From Caproiciproducens sp. NJN-50 (GTDB taxonomy: Bacteria; Bacillota; Clostridia; Oscillospirales; Acutalibacteraceae): a DNA stretch of 64,000 nt. Below are positions 30,854 to 39,738 of this stretch, one piece after another (position 1 is the stretch's first letter; the number at the start of each line of letters is the position of its first letter). The stretch lies in the NCBI RefSeq assembly GCF_004103755.1, contig NZ_CP035283.1, positions 2,480,001 through 2,544,000 of the forward strand, given 5' to 3'. The position numbers were made by a program, and so were the translations under genes. Below the pieces are notes generated by a model. The model made no database searches, was not told the DNA's origin, and worked only from the letters and a program-made list of their open reading frames with translations.

Positions 30854-32193
30854 TATTTCTTCCCCTCCGCTCTAACCAAAGCTTTGCCAAGACGAATTGC
30901 CTGAACCAGCGGCCGGCCGGCAGGGCAGTTGAAAGAGCAGGTTCCGCATTCCATGCAGTCCATAATGTCCAGGCTGTTCAGCTCTTCCACGCGCTTCGCA
31001 ACGGTATTTTTCTCAAGAAGCGTCGGCATCAGGTTCATCGGGCAGCCGGTCACGCAGCGCCCGCAGCGAATGCAGGCGGAAGGCTCCAGCTTATGCGCTT
31101 CCTTTTCATCCAGGCAAATAATCGCATTGTTTTGTTTAATGACGGGCAGATTGTCGCTTGCAATCGATACGCCCATCATCGGGCCGCCCATCAGGATCTT
31201 TTTGGGAGTGGCTTTGTATCCGCCGCAGAAATCGACGATGGTGCGGATGTTCGTGCCGATGGGCACAATGACGTTCTTCGGTTCCTTAATGGCGGAGCCG
31301 TCGATGGTCAAACGCTTTTCAACCAGAGGCATTCCCGTTCTCAGGAACTTGCCCAGGTGTGCGCAGGACGTGACATTCATCACAATGCACCCCGCGTCCG
31401 CCGGAAGCTTGCCGACCGGAACGCGGCGGCCCGTGCAGGACTGGATCAGCACTTTTTCAGCGCCCTGCGGGTAACTGGAGCGCAGCTCGAGCACCTTGAT
31501 CTCTTTGTCGGACTCTTCCTTGCTCTCGCTCAGCACTTTGTTGAACTTGGCGATGACGTCCGGCTTGTTCCCCTCGACCCCCAAGATGACCCGATGCAGC
31601 CCAAGCCAGTGTTTGACCGCGCGGACTCCGGTGAAAATATCGTCGGTGTCTTCGATCGCGCACCGGTTGTCTGAGGTGATGTAAGGCTCGCATTCCGCCA
31701 CATTGACAATCAGTGTGTCCACATTTTTATCGTCCGGAACCTTCAGCTTGACGTGCGCGGGGAATCCGGCGCCGCCCAGCCCGACCAGGCCGCAGGCGTG
31801 AACCGCGTCCAGAAACTCCGGAAGGCTGTTGATGACCGGAGGTTTCACATCCGGTGAGACTTCCATCTTGCCGTCGGAATCAATCACAACCGCGTCCATG
31901 AACTGGCCTCCGGACAGCGTCACCTTTTTGATCGCGCTGACGGTTCCGGAAATCGTTGCATGGATCGGTGCGCTGACAAACGCGGTGCTGTCAGCGATTT
32001 TCTGCCCAATCAAAACGGTATCCCCGACTTTTACCGTCGGAGCGCAGGGGGGACCTACATGCTGCTGCATGGGCAGGACAACCTGCCCGGGAGGCGGCAG
32101 CATGACGGATTCCATCTGCGCGGTGTTCTTCCTGTGAGGAACTGCCGCGCCGCCATGCGTTTTGAATGGCTGCGTTGGAAAAGTCAATTCCAT
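30853..32193 (-). CDS. rnfC: Rnf complex subunit C (NADH-binding, Fe-S)
   Basis: The protein is about 446 residues from ATG 32193, eight bases after GGAGG. It has the RnfC barrel-sandwich N-terminus (FKTHGGAAVPHRKN), the NADH/flavin-site GLVGLGGAGFPAHVKL (about 132-147), an SLBB-like region and two C-terminal [4Fe-4S] motifs (CIRCGRCVTGCP and CMECGTCSFNCP). RnfC reduces NAD+ at the cytoplasmic side. It is the first structural gene of the operon, about 120 bases after apbE with no terminator between. Confidence 0.93.
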   Translation of the reverse strand: MELTFPTQPFKTHGGAAVPHRKNTAQMESVMLPPPGQVVLPMQQHVGPPCAPTVKVGDTVLIGQKIADSTAFVSAPIHATISGTVSAIKKVTLSGGQFMDAVVIDSDGKMEVSPDVKPPVINSLPEFLDAVHACGLVGLGGAGFPAHVKLKVPDDKNVDTLIVNVAECEPYITSDNRCAIEDTDDIFTGVRAVKHWLGLHRVILGVEGNKPDVIAKFNKVLSESKEESDKEIKVLELRSSYPQGAEKVLIQSCTGRRVPVGKLPADAGCIVMNVTSCAHLGKFLRTGMPLVEKRLTIDGSAIKEPKNVIVPIGTNIRTIVDFCGGYKATPKKILMGGPMMGVSIASDNLPVIKQNNAIICLDEKEAHKLEPSACIRCGRCVTGCPMNLMPTLLEKNTVAKRVEELNSLDIMDCMECGTCSFNCPAGRPLVQAIRLGKALVRAEGKK

Positions 32194-32310
32194 GTTTAAA
32201 TCCTCCAATACATACTAAACTAATGAAAATAACAATATTCAGTCACGGCACCCGGCCCGAAGTTTCCCTCTGACTCATGCCGAAGAGAACCCCAAAATAT
32301 AAAGCAGGAA

Positions 32311-33363
32311 TCATTTGGCGAGGACATAGTTTCCGCCGGTAATTTGAAAGCTGTCTTTCAGCCCGCCGGTTACATAAACCTGATTCGCGGAGTCAATAAA
32401 CACGCCTTCCGCATGATAATCCGCAAGCAGTTTTTCGCCCTTTTCTCTTCCCAGAACAAAGCAGGCGGTCGAAAGCGCGTCGCTGAGCGCGCCGTTGTCA
32501 CATTTGACGGTCACGGAAACCAACCCGTTGTTTTCGGGATAGCCCGTTTTCGGGTTTAGCAGATGGTGGTAGGTGACACCGTTTTCCGTAAAGGTCTGTT
32601 CGTATGTTCCCGAAGTGGACACAAAGCCGGAAGCAAGATCGATCTGCCCCATGGACCCGGCGCTGTCATCCTTTGTGTCCGGGTCGCGGATCGCGATATG
32701 CCAGGGGGACCCGTCCGGCTTTGAGCCGTAAACCCCGATGCTCCCGCCGACCGCGATGATTCCATATTCCGCGCCCGCGCTGCGGTAAGCCGCGATCGCA
32801 TCGTCGCAGGCGGCACCCTTCCCGATCCCGCCCAGATCGATCGCCATATAGTGCAGCTTCAGCGACGCTTTGGAATTTTTTGCATCGACGCGCAAATCCT
32901 GATAATTCACATACTGAACAAACTTCTGCACTTCCGACTTGGCCGGAGCATGCTGGTTTTCCCCGCCGAAGTCCCAGAGCGACGACACCGGCAAAATCGT
33001 GGGATCGTAAGCCCCATCCGATTTCTGGGCCACATCCAGGCTGGCGGAAAGAATGGAAGCAGTCTCAGGGTCAATGGAAATCCAATCGGTCCCAGCGGCC
33101 GCATTCAGGCGCGCCACATCGGAGGTGTCGATGCGCCATGAAATTTCGTTCTCCAGCCGCGTTATCTTACCCAGCGCCGCCTTTGCCGCTTCTTCGCCGT
33201 TTTTTCCGTATACGGTCTGCTGTATGTAAGTTCCCATCGCGAAGTCTGAGCTTTCATAGGAAACGGGCTGCCGCTCCGTCCGATACCAGTAAAAGCCCGC
33301 CAGGACGGCAGCCCCGCAGAACAAAACGACCAGCGCCGGGACGATTCTTTTTTTACCGCGCAT
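32311..33363 (-). CDS. apbE: FAD:protein FMN transferase (ApbE)
   Basis: The protein is about 350 residues from ATG 33363, preceded by AGGGGG. A single N-terminal membrane helix anchors an extracytoplasmic ApbE domain. Motifs include FAMGTYIQQTVYG, ISWRIDTSDVARLN, MAIDLGGIGKGAACD (FAD/Mg site) and VTYHHLLNPKTGYP with its His-Asn. ApbE transfers FMN from FAD to Thr of flavin-binding subunits. Its place at the head of rnfCDGEAB strongly implies RnfG and RnfD as substrates. Confidence 0.92.
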   Translation of the reverse strand: MRGKKRIVPALVVLFCGAAVLAGFYWYRTERQPVSYESSDFAMGTYIQQTVYGKNGEEAAKAALGKITRLENEISWRIDTSDVARLNAAAGTDWISIDPETASILSASLDVAQKSDGAYDPTILPVSSLWDFGGENQHAPAKSEVQKFVQYVNYQDLRVDAKNSKASLKLHYMAIDLGGIGKGAACDDAIAAYRSAGAEYGIIAVGGSIGVYGSKPDGSPWHIAIRDPDTKDDSAGSMGQIDLASGFVSTSGTYEQTFTENGVTYHHLLNPKTGYPENNGLVSVTVKCDNGALSDALSTACFVLGREKGEKLLADYHAEGVFIDSANQVYVTGGLKDSFQITGGNYVLAK

Positions 33364-33394
33364 CAGCTTCCCCCTATGTTGCATATCTATGTGA

Positions 33395-33403
33395 ATTATA
33401 TCA
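33395..33403 (-). promoter_or_regulatory. Extended -10 promoter of apbE-rnf
   Basis: TGATATAAT (33403-33395 on the minus strand) is a perfect extended -10. A poor -35 (TGGACT) lies 16 bases upstream. It starts the apbE-rnfCDGEAB transcript about 25 bases before the apbE ATG. Confidence 0.65.
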
Positions 33404-33560
33404 CATTTTCACCGAAAGTCCAGTAAAATGAGCAAAATACGCGGGAATCAGCCGGTTTTTCATACAATTGTGCAAAGAAAATTCTAAAACCTTCCCGATC
33501 TGAAATTTTATCATTCAGCCTGAAAAAAAGACTAAAAATATCCCCCATTCCTTTTCTTTA

Positions 33561-33569
33561 TGATATAAT
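33561..33569 (+). promoter_or_regulatory. Extended -10 promoter of the ybaK-trmB unit
   Basis: TGATATAAT at 33561-33569 is the same extended -10 sequence as in the divergent apbE promoter. No good -35 box is visible. Confidence 0.6.
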
Positions 33570-33601
33570 CATTTGCAGAAAGCAACAGGAGGATGAAAGC
33601 G

Positions 33602-34078
33602 ATGTCTGTCGACAAAGTAAAAAAATATTTGGCACGGTTTTCCATGCAGGACCGGCTGAAGGAATTTCCGGTCTCCAGCGCGACGGTGGAACTCGCGGCG
33701 AAGGCCCTCGGAGTGGAGCCGGCCAGAATCGCCAAAACGATCTCCTTCCGCCGGGAAAACGGCTGCATTCTGATCGTGGCCGCCGGAGATACGAAAATAG
33801 ACAACGCGAAATTCAAATCGGAATTCGGGTTTAAGGCGAAAATGCTCGGCGCCGAAGAAGTGGAGCCCCTGACGGGGTACCGGATCGGAGGCGTCTGCCC
33901 GTTTGACAATCCGGCACAGGCGCAGGTCTACTGTGATGTGTCGTTAAAGAGGTTCGAGACGATTTTCCCCGCGGGCGGCAGCGAAAGCTCCTGCGTGTCG
34001 CTCGCCTGCGACGAGCTGTCCCGCCTGTCCAACAGCGTCCGCTGGGTGGATGTCTGTAAAAACCGGGAAGGTGCCTGA
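33602..34078 (+). CDS. YbaK/EbsC-family aminoacyl-tRNA deacylase
   Basis: The protein is about 158 residues from ATG 33602, nine bases after AGGAGG; the ATG at 33593 touches the ribosome site. It has the YbaK/ProX fold: FPVSSATVELAAKALGVEPA, AKTISFRRENGCILIVAAGD with the catalytic-pocket Lys, and a Gly-rich GYRIGGVCPFDNP loop. These enzymes remove mischarged Cys or Ala from tRNA-Pro in trans. It is followed after five bases by trmB, so both genes of this unit act on tRNA. Confidence 0.88.
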   Translation: MSVDKVKKYLARFSMQDRLKEFPVSSATVELAAKALGVEPARIAKTISFRRENGCILIVAAGDTKIDNAKFKSEFGFKAKMLGAEEVEPLTGYRIGGVCPFDNPAQAQVYCDVSLKRFETIFPAGGSESSCVSLACDELSRLSNSVRWVDVCKNREGA

Positions 34079-34083
34079 CCGCC

Positions 34084-34749
34084 ATGAGAATGCGGACGAA
34101 ACATTGGGCGGCTCCGGAACTGGACGCCTGCCCGTATTTTTACCGGAAGCCGGAGCAGTACCTCGGCCGCTGGCACAGTCTTTTCGCAAGACAGCAGCCT
34201 GTTTACCTGGAGCTTGGATGCGGAAAAGGATTTTTCCTCGCCGGGGCCGCGCCGCGCCATCCGCAGATCAACTATCTTGGAATCGATCTGAAGGACGCCG
34301 TCCTCGGACCGGCCCGCAGAAATATAGAGCAGGCGTTCCGCGAGGCGGGCCGCCCGGTGGATAATGTGGTCCTGACGGCGCTCAACATCGAGCAGATTCA
34401 GTTTGCAATGGGGCCGCAGGACCAGGTGGACCGGATCTATATCAATTTCTGCAACCCATGGCCCCGAAAGAAACATCAGAAACGCCGTTTGACGCATCCG
34501 CATCAATTGGAGCATTACCGGCAGATCTTAATCCCGGGCGGGGAACTGCATTTCAAAACCGACGACGAGGGACTGTACGCGGACACCGTGGAATATCTGG
34601 AATCCTGCGGGTTTCAGATTTTCTTGCGGACGGAGGACTTGTACGCCGACCTGCCGGAAGACAACATTCAAACAGAACATGAAAAAATGTTTTTGCAGCA
34701 AGGCGTTAAAATCAAGGCGCTTTCCGCGCGGCTGCGTGAAAATCCATGA
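34084..34749 (+). CDS. trmB: tRNA (guanine-N7-)-methyltransferase
   Basis: The 221-residue enzyme has the TrmB landmarks: LELGCGKGFFLAGAA (AdoMet motif I), GIDLKDAVLGPA, INFCNPWPRKKHQKRRLTH (the NFxDPWPKxxHxKRR signature, here with Cys in place of Asp) and FKTDDEGLYADT. It methylates G46 of tRNA. The Cys at the NF-x-DPWP position is a small departure from the usual motif and was read directly from the translation. It lies five bases after the ybaK-like gene and ends at a strong terminator. Confidence 0.93.
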   Translation: MRMRTKHWAAPELDACPYFYRKPEQYLGRWHSLFARQQPVYLELGCGKGFFLAGAAPRHPQINYLGIDLKDAVLGPARRNIEQAFREAGRPVDNVVLTALNIEQIQFAMGPQDQVDRIYINFCNPWPRKKHQKRRLTHPHQLEHYRQILIPGGELHFKTDDEGLYADTVEYLESCGFQIFLRTEDLYADLPEDNIQTEHEKMFLQQGVKIKALSARLRENP

Positions 34750-34751
34750 GA

Positions 34752-34777
34752 GAGGACCGGGCGTAAACCCGGTCCTC
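34752..34777 (+). terminator. Terminator after trmB
   Basis: GAGGACCGGG (34752-34761) pairs perfectly with CCCGGTCCTC (34768-34777), followed by AAATTTTG. The convergent lipoprotein gene ends at 34826, so it may serve both strands. Confidence 0.75.
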
Positions 34778-34825
34778 AAATTTTGCTGCAGCTTCGCGAT
34801 TGGCACGGCATCGCCGGCTTCTCCG

Positions 34826-35749
34826 TCAGCCGCCGCCCTGATCCCCGATCGCCTGGACCGCGCCGCCCTGAAGCAGCTGATCCACCTCTTCGTAGCCTGC
34901 CGGAAAAGCAAAGTTGTAGCGCGCCGGAAGCGCGAATACGTATTTGGAATTGCGGGCCAGCTCGCTCGGACCGATCGGAGCCGCCCCGATATGGAATTTG
35001 TCCTGCCCAAGCGCATTCCACTGGTCCGGGGTGAAAACCAAAATCGGGATGTCCTGCCGCGGCGTCTCCTTGGTCCACTCCGGGTGGCGGACCAGGATCT
35101 CCGGGCCGGTCTCCGTGATTTTTCCCTCCTGCCCCTGGACCAGCGAATACCCCTGCCATTCCTGGGTGAGAACGGTATAGCCCTTCCAGCTCGACGGAAG
35201 GGTTACCGAAAAACCATACTGATCATTCCGATAGACGATGGAAGAGGAAGAAGTTTCCTGATCCAGCGTGACGTCCACAATCATCCAGCGGCCCCCTATC
35301 TTTTGCACGGACAGTTTGATCCCCTGTTTGCCGGACTGCTGACCGCCCGACACGTCTGCGGAAGTTTTTTCTATGATTTCTCCCGTCACGTCATAGGCGT
35401 CGTCCGCCTGTTTCTCCACGGAAAGGATCTCAATCCGGTCCGGCCAGGGGCTGGAAGTGAGACGTCCCGGAGCCGAAGACGGTTCGGACTGCCATTCCTT
35501 CAGCAGAGAGGGCGAAACATATTCGCCATAATATTTTTGCATGTCACTGGCGACCGCTTCCTTTGCCGCTAAAAGAGAAACCTTCTGCAGCTGGCCGCCG
35601 AATCCGGTGACCAGATCTCTGACGGCCGCCTCCTGCACCTCGCCGGTTGACCGGGAGGAATCCGGCTCCTGTGCCGAAGGCGCACCACGGCAGCCGGCGG
35701 CAAGTGTACAAAAAGCCAGCGCAAGAATCAAACATCCAATTTTTTTCAC
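34826..35749 (-). CDS. Putative lipoprotein
   Basis: The protein is about 307 residues from GTG 35749, with GGGGGAG five bases upstream. The N-terminus is a lipoprotein signal (KKIGCLILALAFCTLAAGC, lipobox LAAGC, lipidated Cys about residue 20). The mature part has an NTF2-like segment with IKLSVQKIGGRWMIVDVTLD. It ends in a YRNDQYGFSVTLPSSWKGY module like those in PsbP-type or DUF-family surface proteins. Function is unknown. It lies downstream of cdaR but is separated from it by a terminator. Confidence 0.75.
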   Translation of the reverse strand: MKKIGCLILALAFCTLAAGCRGAPSAQEPDSSRSTGEVQEAAVRDLVTGFGGQLQKVSLLAAKEAVASDMQKYYGEYVSPSLLKEWQSEPSSAPGRLTSSPWPDRIEILSVEKQADDAYDVTGEIIEKTSADVSGGQQSGKQGIKLSVQKIGGRWMIVDVTLDQETSSSSIVYRNDQYGFSVTLPSSWKGYTVLTQEWQGYSLVQGQEGKITETGPEILVRHPEWTKETPRQDIPILVFTPDQWNALGQDKFHIGAAPIGPSELARNSKYVFALPARYNFAFPAGYEEVDQLLQGGAVQAIGDQGGG

Positions 35750-35836
35750 GCTCACTCCCCCTTCGATGCCAATTCCCATACAAAATATGCAGGCTGTCTT
35801 CTATTCATACCCTGATGCGAAAGAAATGAAGAAAAC

Positions 35837-35867
35837 CCCGCCCTGTCCATTTCTGGACAGGCGGGGC
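35837..35867 (-). terminator. Terminator of the cdaA-cdaR unit
   Basis: CCCCGCCCTGTCCA pairs with TGGACAGGCGGGG (one bulge) and is followed on the minus strand by TTTTCTTCATTTCTTT. It separates cdaR from the lipoprotein gene. Confidence 0.75.
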
Positions 35868-35985
35868 CGCTTTCGTAACACTCGGCTGGCCGGCACAGGC
35901 TTTGCAGCTGAAAACGGCGCGTCCGCCCGCCGACCCGTTTTATGTCGCTCCGAATCCCGGCGTTTCCGGCCGCGGGCCGGCGCAG

Positions 35986-37260
35986 TCATCCGCTGACGCT
36001 GAGATTGACCATATAGCTGCCGTATACCCAGGAGCTGGAGGCGTTGCTGATGCTGAACGTCACCGGCATCTCCGTGTGACCGGTAAAATTTTCGCTGTCC
36101 GACAGATCGATTTCAGCCACCAAATTGCTTTCCGTCAGTTTTGCGATTTCCTCTTTCGGCCCGACGACCGTGACGTTCAGCGTCTTGGTGTAAATTTCCG
36201 CATGCTTTCCGGAACCCAGATTTTTTACGCTGAAATTCGTCACAGTAATCTTTCTTGTAGACAGGCCGCTCAGAGCCAAGGTCACCTTCGCGGTCGGAAT
36301 ATTGCTCAGGTTCTTGCAGGTCGACGGCAGACTGACATCGACGTCGAAACTGTTGGTACTGGGGCTCACCTTGGAAAAATCGATCGGCGCAAGGCTGACC
36401 GCCGACAAATTGGTCAGCACGCTGGAGGGTCCCGCCACCTCAATCGTCCGGGGATCGATCGAGATCTCGGAGCTTCCAAGGGACAGCCCGGCCGGCTTAT
36501 TGGTGAAGACGGCATCCAGCGGCAGGATCTCCCTCGGCAGAACCGGAATGCTCACCTCAACCTGCTTCAGGCTGAGCGTCAGTCCGCTGTCTGTGATCTT
36601 ATTTCCGTTCACGTCATACAGGACCAGATCCGCGGTAAAATTCTTTGTATCCTTCAAAGTATCGGTCACCTTGTATTCAAAAGCGACCCGGTTGACCTGC
36701 TGCACCTGCTTTTCCGGACCCGAGACCGTCACCGTGTCGCTGTTGAGCGCGGGCGTCCCGACGAAAAAGGAAGGATCCGATTTATAATTTTCGGGATAGG
36801 TGATATCGCTCTGAATATTAAATGTTTTTTCCTTGTAGCGGTCGACGACGACGATAGCCTGCTCCGGCAAAACAGAGGACACGGTGAAATCTGTCAGGTT
36901 CCGTTTCTCCGTCTTCTGGGCGGTCAGGGGAAGCGTATAAGTATTGGGGGAAGTAATCGACGAAGCCGAAAGCGCAACCACCTTCAGGTCGTCGGCACTG
37001 ATCTGGTTGACCACCAGGCTGTTCCCCTTGACATACACCGTCGCCGTCTTGTTGACAGGGCTGAACACCTTGAGCCCGTCGGCCTGGGCGGCGTCGGAAA
37101 GCGTGATTTCGATCGGGACGTTCGCAATTGCCCGCGGGTGGTCCTCCGTATCCGCCGACGTGACAAAAAACCAGAGAAATATGGAGACAAGAAGAGAAAA
37201 AACCAACACAAATTTATTATTATAAAACAGCTGATCCATGGAAATCTTTCTGATTTTCAT
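35986..37260 (-). CDS. cdaR: CdaA regulatory protein with YbbR domains
   Basis: The protein is about 424 residues from ATG 37260, which overlaps the cdaA stop as TAATG. One N-terminal membrane helix (FVLVFSLLVSIFLWFFVTS) is followed by roughly four YbbR repeats outside the cell. The recurring pattern is VPIEITLS...NKTATVYVKG, PALNSDTVTVSGPEKQVQ, KPAGLSLGSSEISID and AGPSSVLTNLS. CdaR binds and modulates the diadenylate cyclase CdaA. In many Firmicutes glmM follows, but here the next gene is a lipoprotein gene beyond a terminator, so the usual cdaA-cdaR-glmM trio is not complete. Confidence 0.92.
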   Translation of the reverse strand: MKIRKISMDQLFYNNKFVLVFSLLVSIFLWFFVTSADTEDHPRAIANVPIEITLSDAAQADGLKVFSPVNKTATVYVKGNSLVVNQISADDLKVVALSASSITSPNTYTLPLTAQKTEKRNLTDFTVSSVLPEQAIVVVDRYKEKTFNIQSDITYPENYKSDPSFFVGTPALNSDTVTVSGPEKQVQQVNRVAFEYKVTDTLKDTKNFTADLVLYDVNGNKITDSGLTLSLKQVEVSIPVLPREILPLDAVFTNKPAGLSLGSSEISIDPRTIEVAGPSSVLTNLSAVSLAPIDFSKVSPSTNSFDVDVSLPSTCKNLSNIPTAKVTLALSGLSTRKITVTNFSVKNLGSGKHAEIYTKTLNVTVVGPKEEIAKLTESNLVAEIDLSDSENFTGHTEMPVTFSISNASSSWVYGSYMVNLSVSG

Positions 37261-38150
37261 TATTTTTTCGTCCTCCGGAAAGAAGGAATCCAGTTTTGCC
37301 TTTTTTCGACAGGTTCGGCCGCTTCGGAGAGCATAAGGCTCTCCAGTTCGCTGTTCAGCGTCTCCCTTGTGTAATTTCTCGTAATCGTCCCGTTCCTCAC
37401 GACGGAAATCTGGCCGGTTTCTTCCGAGACCACGACGATGACCGCGTCCGAATTTTCGCTCATGCCGATCGCGGCCCGGTGCCGGGTTCCGAGTTCCACG
37501 CTGACCTTGTCGCTTTTGGTCAGGGGAAGGATGCATCCGGCGGCGTGAACCATCCCGTCACGGATGATCATGGCCCCGTCGTGCAGCGGAGCTTTGTTGA
37601 AAAAGATATTGCAGATGATCTGGACGGATGGCACCGCCTCGACAATGGTGCCCGTGTCGATGATATCGCCCAGCTTCGTCTTCATCTCAAATACGATCAG
37701 CGCCCCGGTCTTTTGCCGGGACATCTGAGCGGCCGCGTCGACGACTGCGTTGACCGCCCTCCGGTTTTTCTGAAGCCTCATCTCCGCCTCGTCCGAAACA
37801 AAGCTGAGGCCCAGATACCATTTTTTCCCCGTCCCGATTCCGCTGCGGCCAAGCTGTTCCAGGGCGCGCCTGATTTCGGGCTGAAAAACAATCAGCAGAG
37901 CAATAAAAGCAAACTGGAACAGATAACTGATGATGCTCTGCATCAGATACAGATTGAGCCAGTAGGAAAGGAGCCAAACCGCCATCAGCACCAGAATCCC
38001 GCGCACCAGCTGCCCCGCTCTTGTTTCCCGTACCAGTTTGACCGCGTTGTAAATGATAAACGTGACAAGGGTGATGTCAAGAGCGTCGGCAAACCGAAAG
38101 TTATGGATCAGCTGAAGAAAAATATTCCATAGGCCGATGACAAAATCCAT
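37260..38150 (-). CDS. cdaA: Diadenylate cyclase (c-di-AMP synthase)
   Basis: This is a 296-residue enzyme. Three N-terminal membrane helices (about 25-42, 50-68 and 72-90) precede the DAC domain. The catalytic motifs DGA (191-193, in PLHDGAMIIRDG) and GTRHR (221-225) are intact. It joins two ATP into c-di-AMP, which controls K+/osmolyte and cell-wall balance. Overlap with cdaR ensures co-translation. The preceding cysteine desulfurase gene ends 163 bases upstream on the same strand. Confidence 0.95.
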   Translation of the reverse strand: MDFVIGLWNIFLQLIHNFRFADALDITLVTFIIYNAVKLVRETRAGQLVRGILVLMAVWLLSYWLNLYLMQSIISYLFQFAFIALLIVFQPEIRRALEQLGRSGIGTGKKWYLGLSFVSDEAEMRLQKNRRAVNAVVDAAAQMSRQKTGALIVFEMKTKLGDIIDTGTIVEAVPSVQIICNIFFNKAPLHDGAMIIRDGMVHAAGCILPLTKSDKVSVELGTRHRAAIGMSENSDAVIVVVSEETGQISVVRNGTITRNYTRETLNSELESLMLSEAAEPVEKRQNWIPSFRRTKK

Positions 38151-38313
38151 ACTTTTTACCCTTTCCTATCGAACCGGGCGCCCGGCTTCCGATCCTTTCT
38201 TTTAAAAACCTATCCGCAAACAGTCTCCGGCGCAGGATATCCGGCCGGAGTCCGGTTTTTCCACTTCCATTTTAGCATATATGATTTTAGAATCAACCTT
38301 TTCTTTCTCAATT

Positions 38314-39450
38314 TTAACGGATTGAGGCCAAAACCTGCGCCAACCGGTCCATCTCTGCCCGGCGCGTGAAAACGGAGGGGCAGACGCGCACCGCGCCCTG
38401 CTCCAGCGTGCCGTAAAACCGGTGTGCCGCGGGAGCGCAATGCAGCCCGGACCGGACTGCGATGCCATATTCATTCAGTTTTCTGCCGACCGTCTCGCTC
38501 GGCAGGTCGCCCACGTTGAACGACAGCACCGGCGCAAAATACCGCGGATTCGGTTCGTCAGCGTAAAGCCGGACGTTGGAGAGCCTTGACAGGCGCTGGT
38601 ACAGGTACTGGACAAGGCCGATTTCATGCTGGAAAATCCGATCGGTCCCGCGCGCCCGGACAAACTCGATCCCCGCCCGCAGGCCGGCGATCCCCGGCAT
38701 GTTCTGGGTCCCGCTTTCCATCCGCTCAGGCATGGCCTCCGGCTGCTTCGTCTGCGCGGAATTGGTTCCGGTCCCGCCTTCGATCAGCGTGTTCAGCCCG
38801 CTGCCATTCGCCGTGATCAGAAGGCCCGTGCCCATCGGGCCGTAAAGCCCCTTGTGGCCCGCGATGCAGAGATAATCGATCCCGCTGTCCGCCATATCGA
38901 CGGGAAGCACCCCCGCGGACTGAGCGCAGTCCACCGCGATCGGGACCCTGTACTCGTGGCCGAGCGCGGCGATCCGTTCCACCGGAAGCCGGATGCCCCA
39001 CACGTTTGAGGCGTGAGTGCAGACGATCAGCCTGGTATTGGAGCGGATGGAGCGGCGGAAGGAATCCACCGTGGCATCGTTGTCGCCCGGGTATACCCGC
39101 GCTTCCGTCACCTCTACGCCGGCTTCGGAAAGCGCGTGGAGCGGGCGGGCCACCGCATTATGTTCCAGGCAGGAGGTGACCGCGTGGTCGCCGGGTTTCA
39201 GAAGTCCTTTCAGGACATAGTTTACCGCGTGAGTGCAGTTCAGCGTAAAGGCGACGCATTCCGGCCCCGGCGCGTGAAAAAAATCCGCCGCTGCCATCCG
39301 GCAGCGGTAAACTTCTTCAGCCGCGGCAAGGGACATATCGTGCCCAGCCCTGCCCGGATTCGCGCCGTAATTCCGGAGGGCGTAGGCCACCGCGCTGCGC
39401 ACGGAATCCGGTTTCGGATAGGTGGTGGCCGCATTATCCAGATAGATCAT
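38314..39450 (-). CDS. Cysteine desulfurase family protein (class V aminotransferase)
   Basis: The protein is about 378 residues from ATG 39450. MIYLDNAATTYPKP starts the fold, the PLP lysine is K200 in IAGHKGLYGP, and the catalytic Cys is C338 in RSGLHCAPAAH. RSGLHCAP with a short loop is the group II (SufS/CsdB-like) pattern. The start overlaps the stop of a DUF3343 gene (ATGA). DUF3343 proteins are proposed S/Se carriers, so this desulfurase may pass sulfur or selenium to that partner rather than to general Fe-S assembly. Confidence 0.88.
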   Translation of the reverse strand: MIYLDNAATTYPKPDSVRSAVAYALRNYGANPGRAGHDMSLAAAEEVYRCRMAAADFFHAPGPECVAFTLNCTHAVNYVLKGLLKPGDHAVTSCLEHNAVARPLHALSEAGVEVTEARVYPGDNDATVDSFRRSIRSNTRLIVCTHASNVWGIRLPVERIAALGHEYRVPIAVDCAQSAGVLPVDMADSGIDYLCIAGHKGLYGPMGTGLLITANGSGLNTLIEGGTGTNSAQTKQPEAMPERMESGTQNMPGIAGLRAGIEFVRARGTDRIFQHEIGLVQYLYQRLSRLSNVRLYADEPNPRYFAPVLSFNVGDLPSETVGRKLNEYGIAVRSGLHCAPAAHRFYGTLEQGAVRVCPSVFTRRAEMDRLAQVLASIR

Positions 39451-39680
39451 ATCGTATCCTCTCTTTCCGCGCGTCCATTGACCGGGACGCCGTACCGAAG
39501 AAGAATGTCTTCCGCTTCGTCGGCTCTGCCGCCGGGAACAAAAATACAATATCCGCAGCCCCCGTTCGCGTAGCTGCCGGGTATTCTTTCCACATAGGAA
39601 CGAATTCCCAGCCGGACCAGTATGTTGCGGCTCTTGATGGCATTTGTAATGGAACCGACGAGTATCAACGGCTTGCCCAC
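39447..39680 (-). CDS. DUF3343 protein, putative S/Se carrier
   Basis: The 77-residue protein starts at GTG 39680, six bases after GGGGGG. VGSITNAIKSRNILVRLGIR and the Cys-bearing GGCGYCIFVPGG are typical of DUF3343, a small family found with cysteine desulfurases and selenium-related genes. The CGYC pair could carry a persulfide. It overlaps the desulfurase gene by four bases, so a functional pair is likely. No selD, selA or yedE-type gene is in the window to decide between sulfur and selenium. Confidence 0.75.
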   Translation of the reverse strand: MGKPLILVGSITNAIKSRNILVRLGIRSYVERIPGSYANGGCGYCIFVPGGRADEAEDILLRYGVPVNGRAEREDTI

Positions 39681-39738
39681 AACAATCCCCCCTCTGTTTT
39701 TACTAACAGAATATGCGGTGGGCAACGGTTTGACTATT

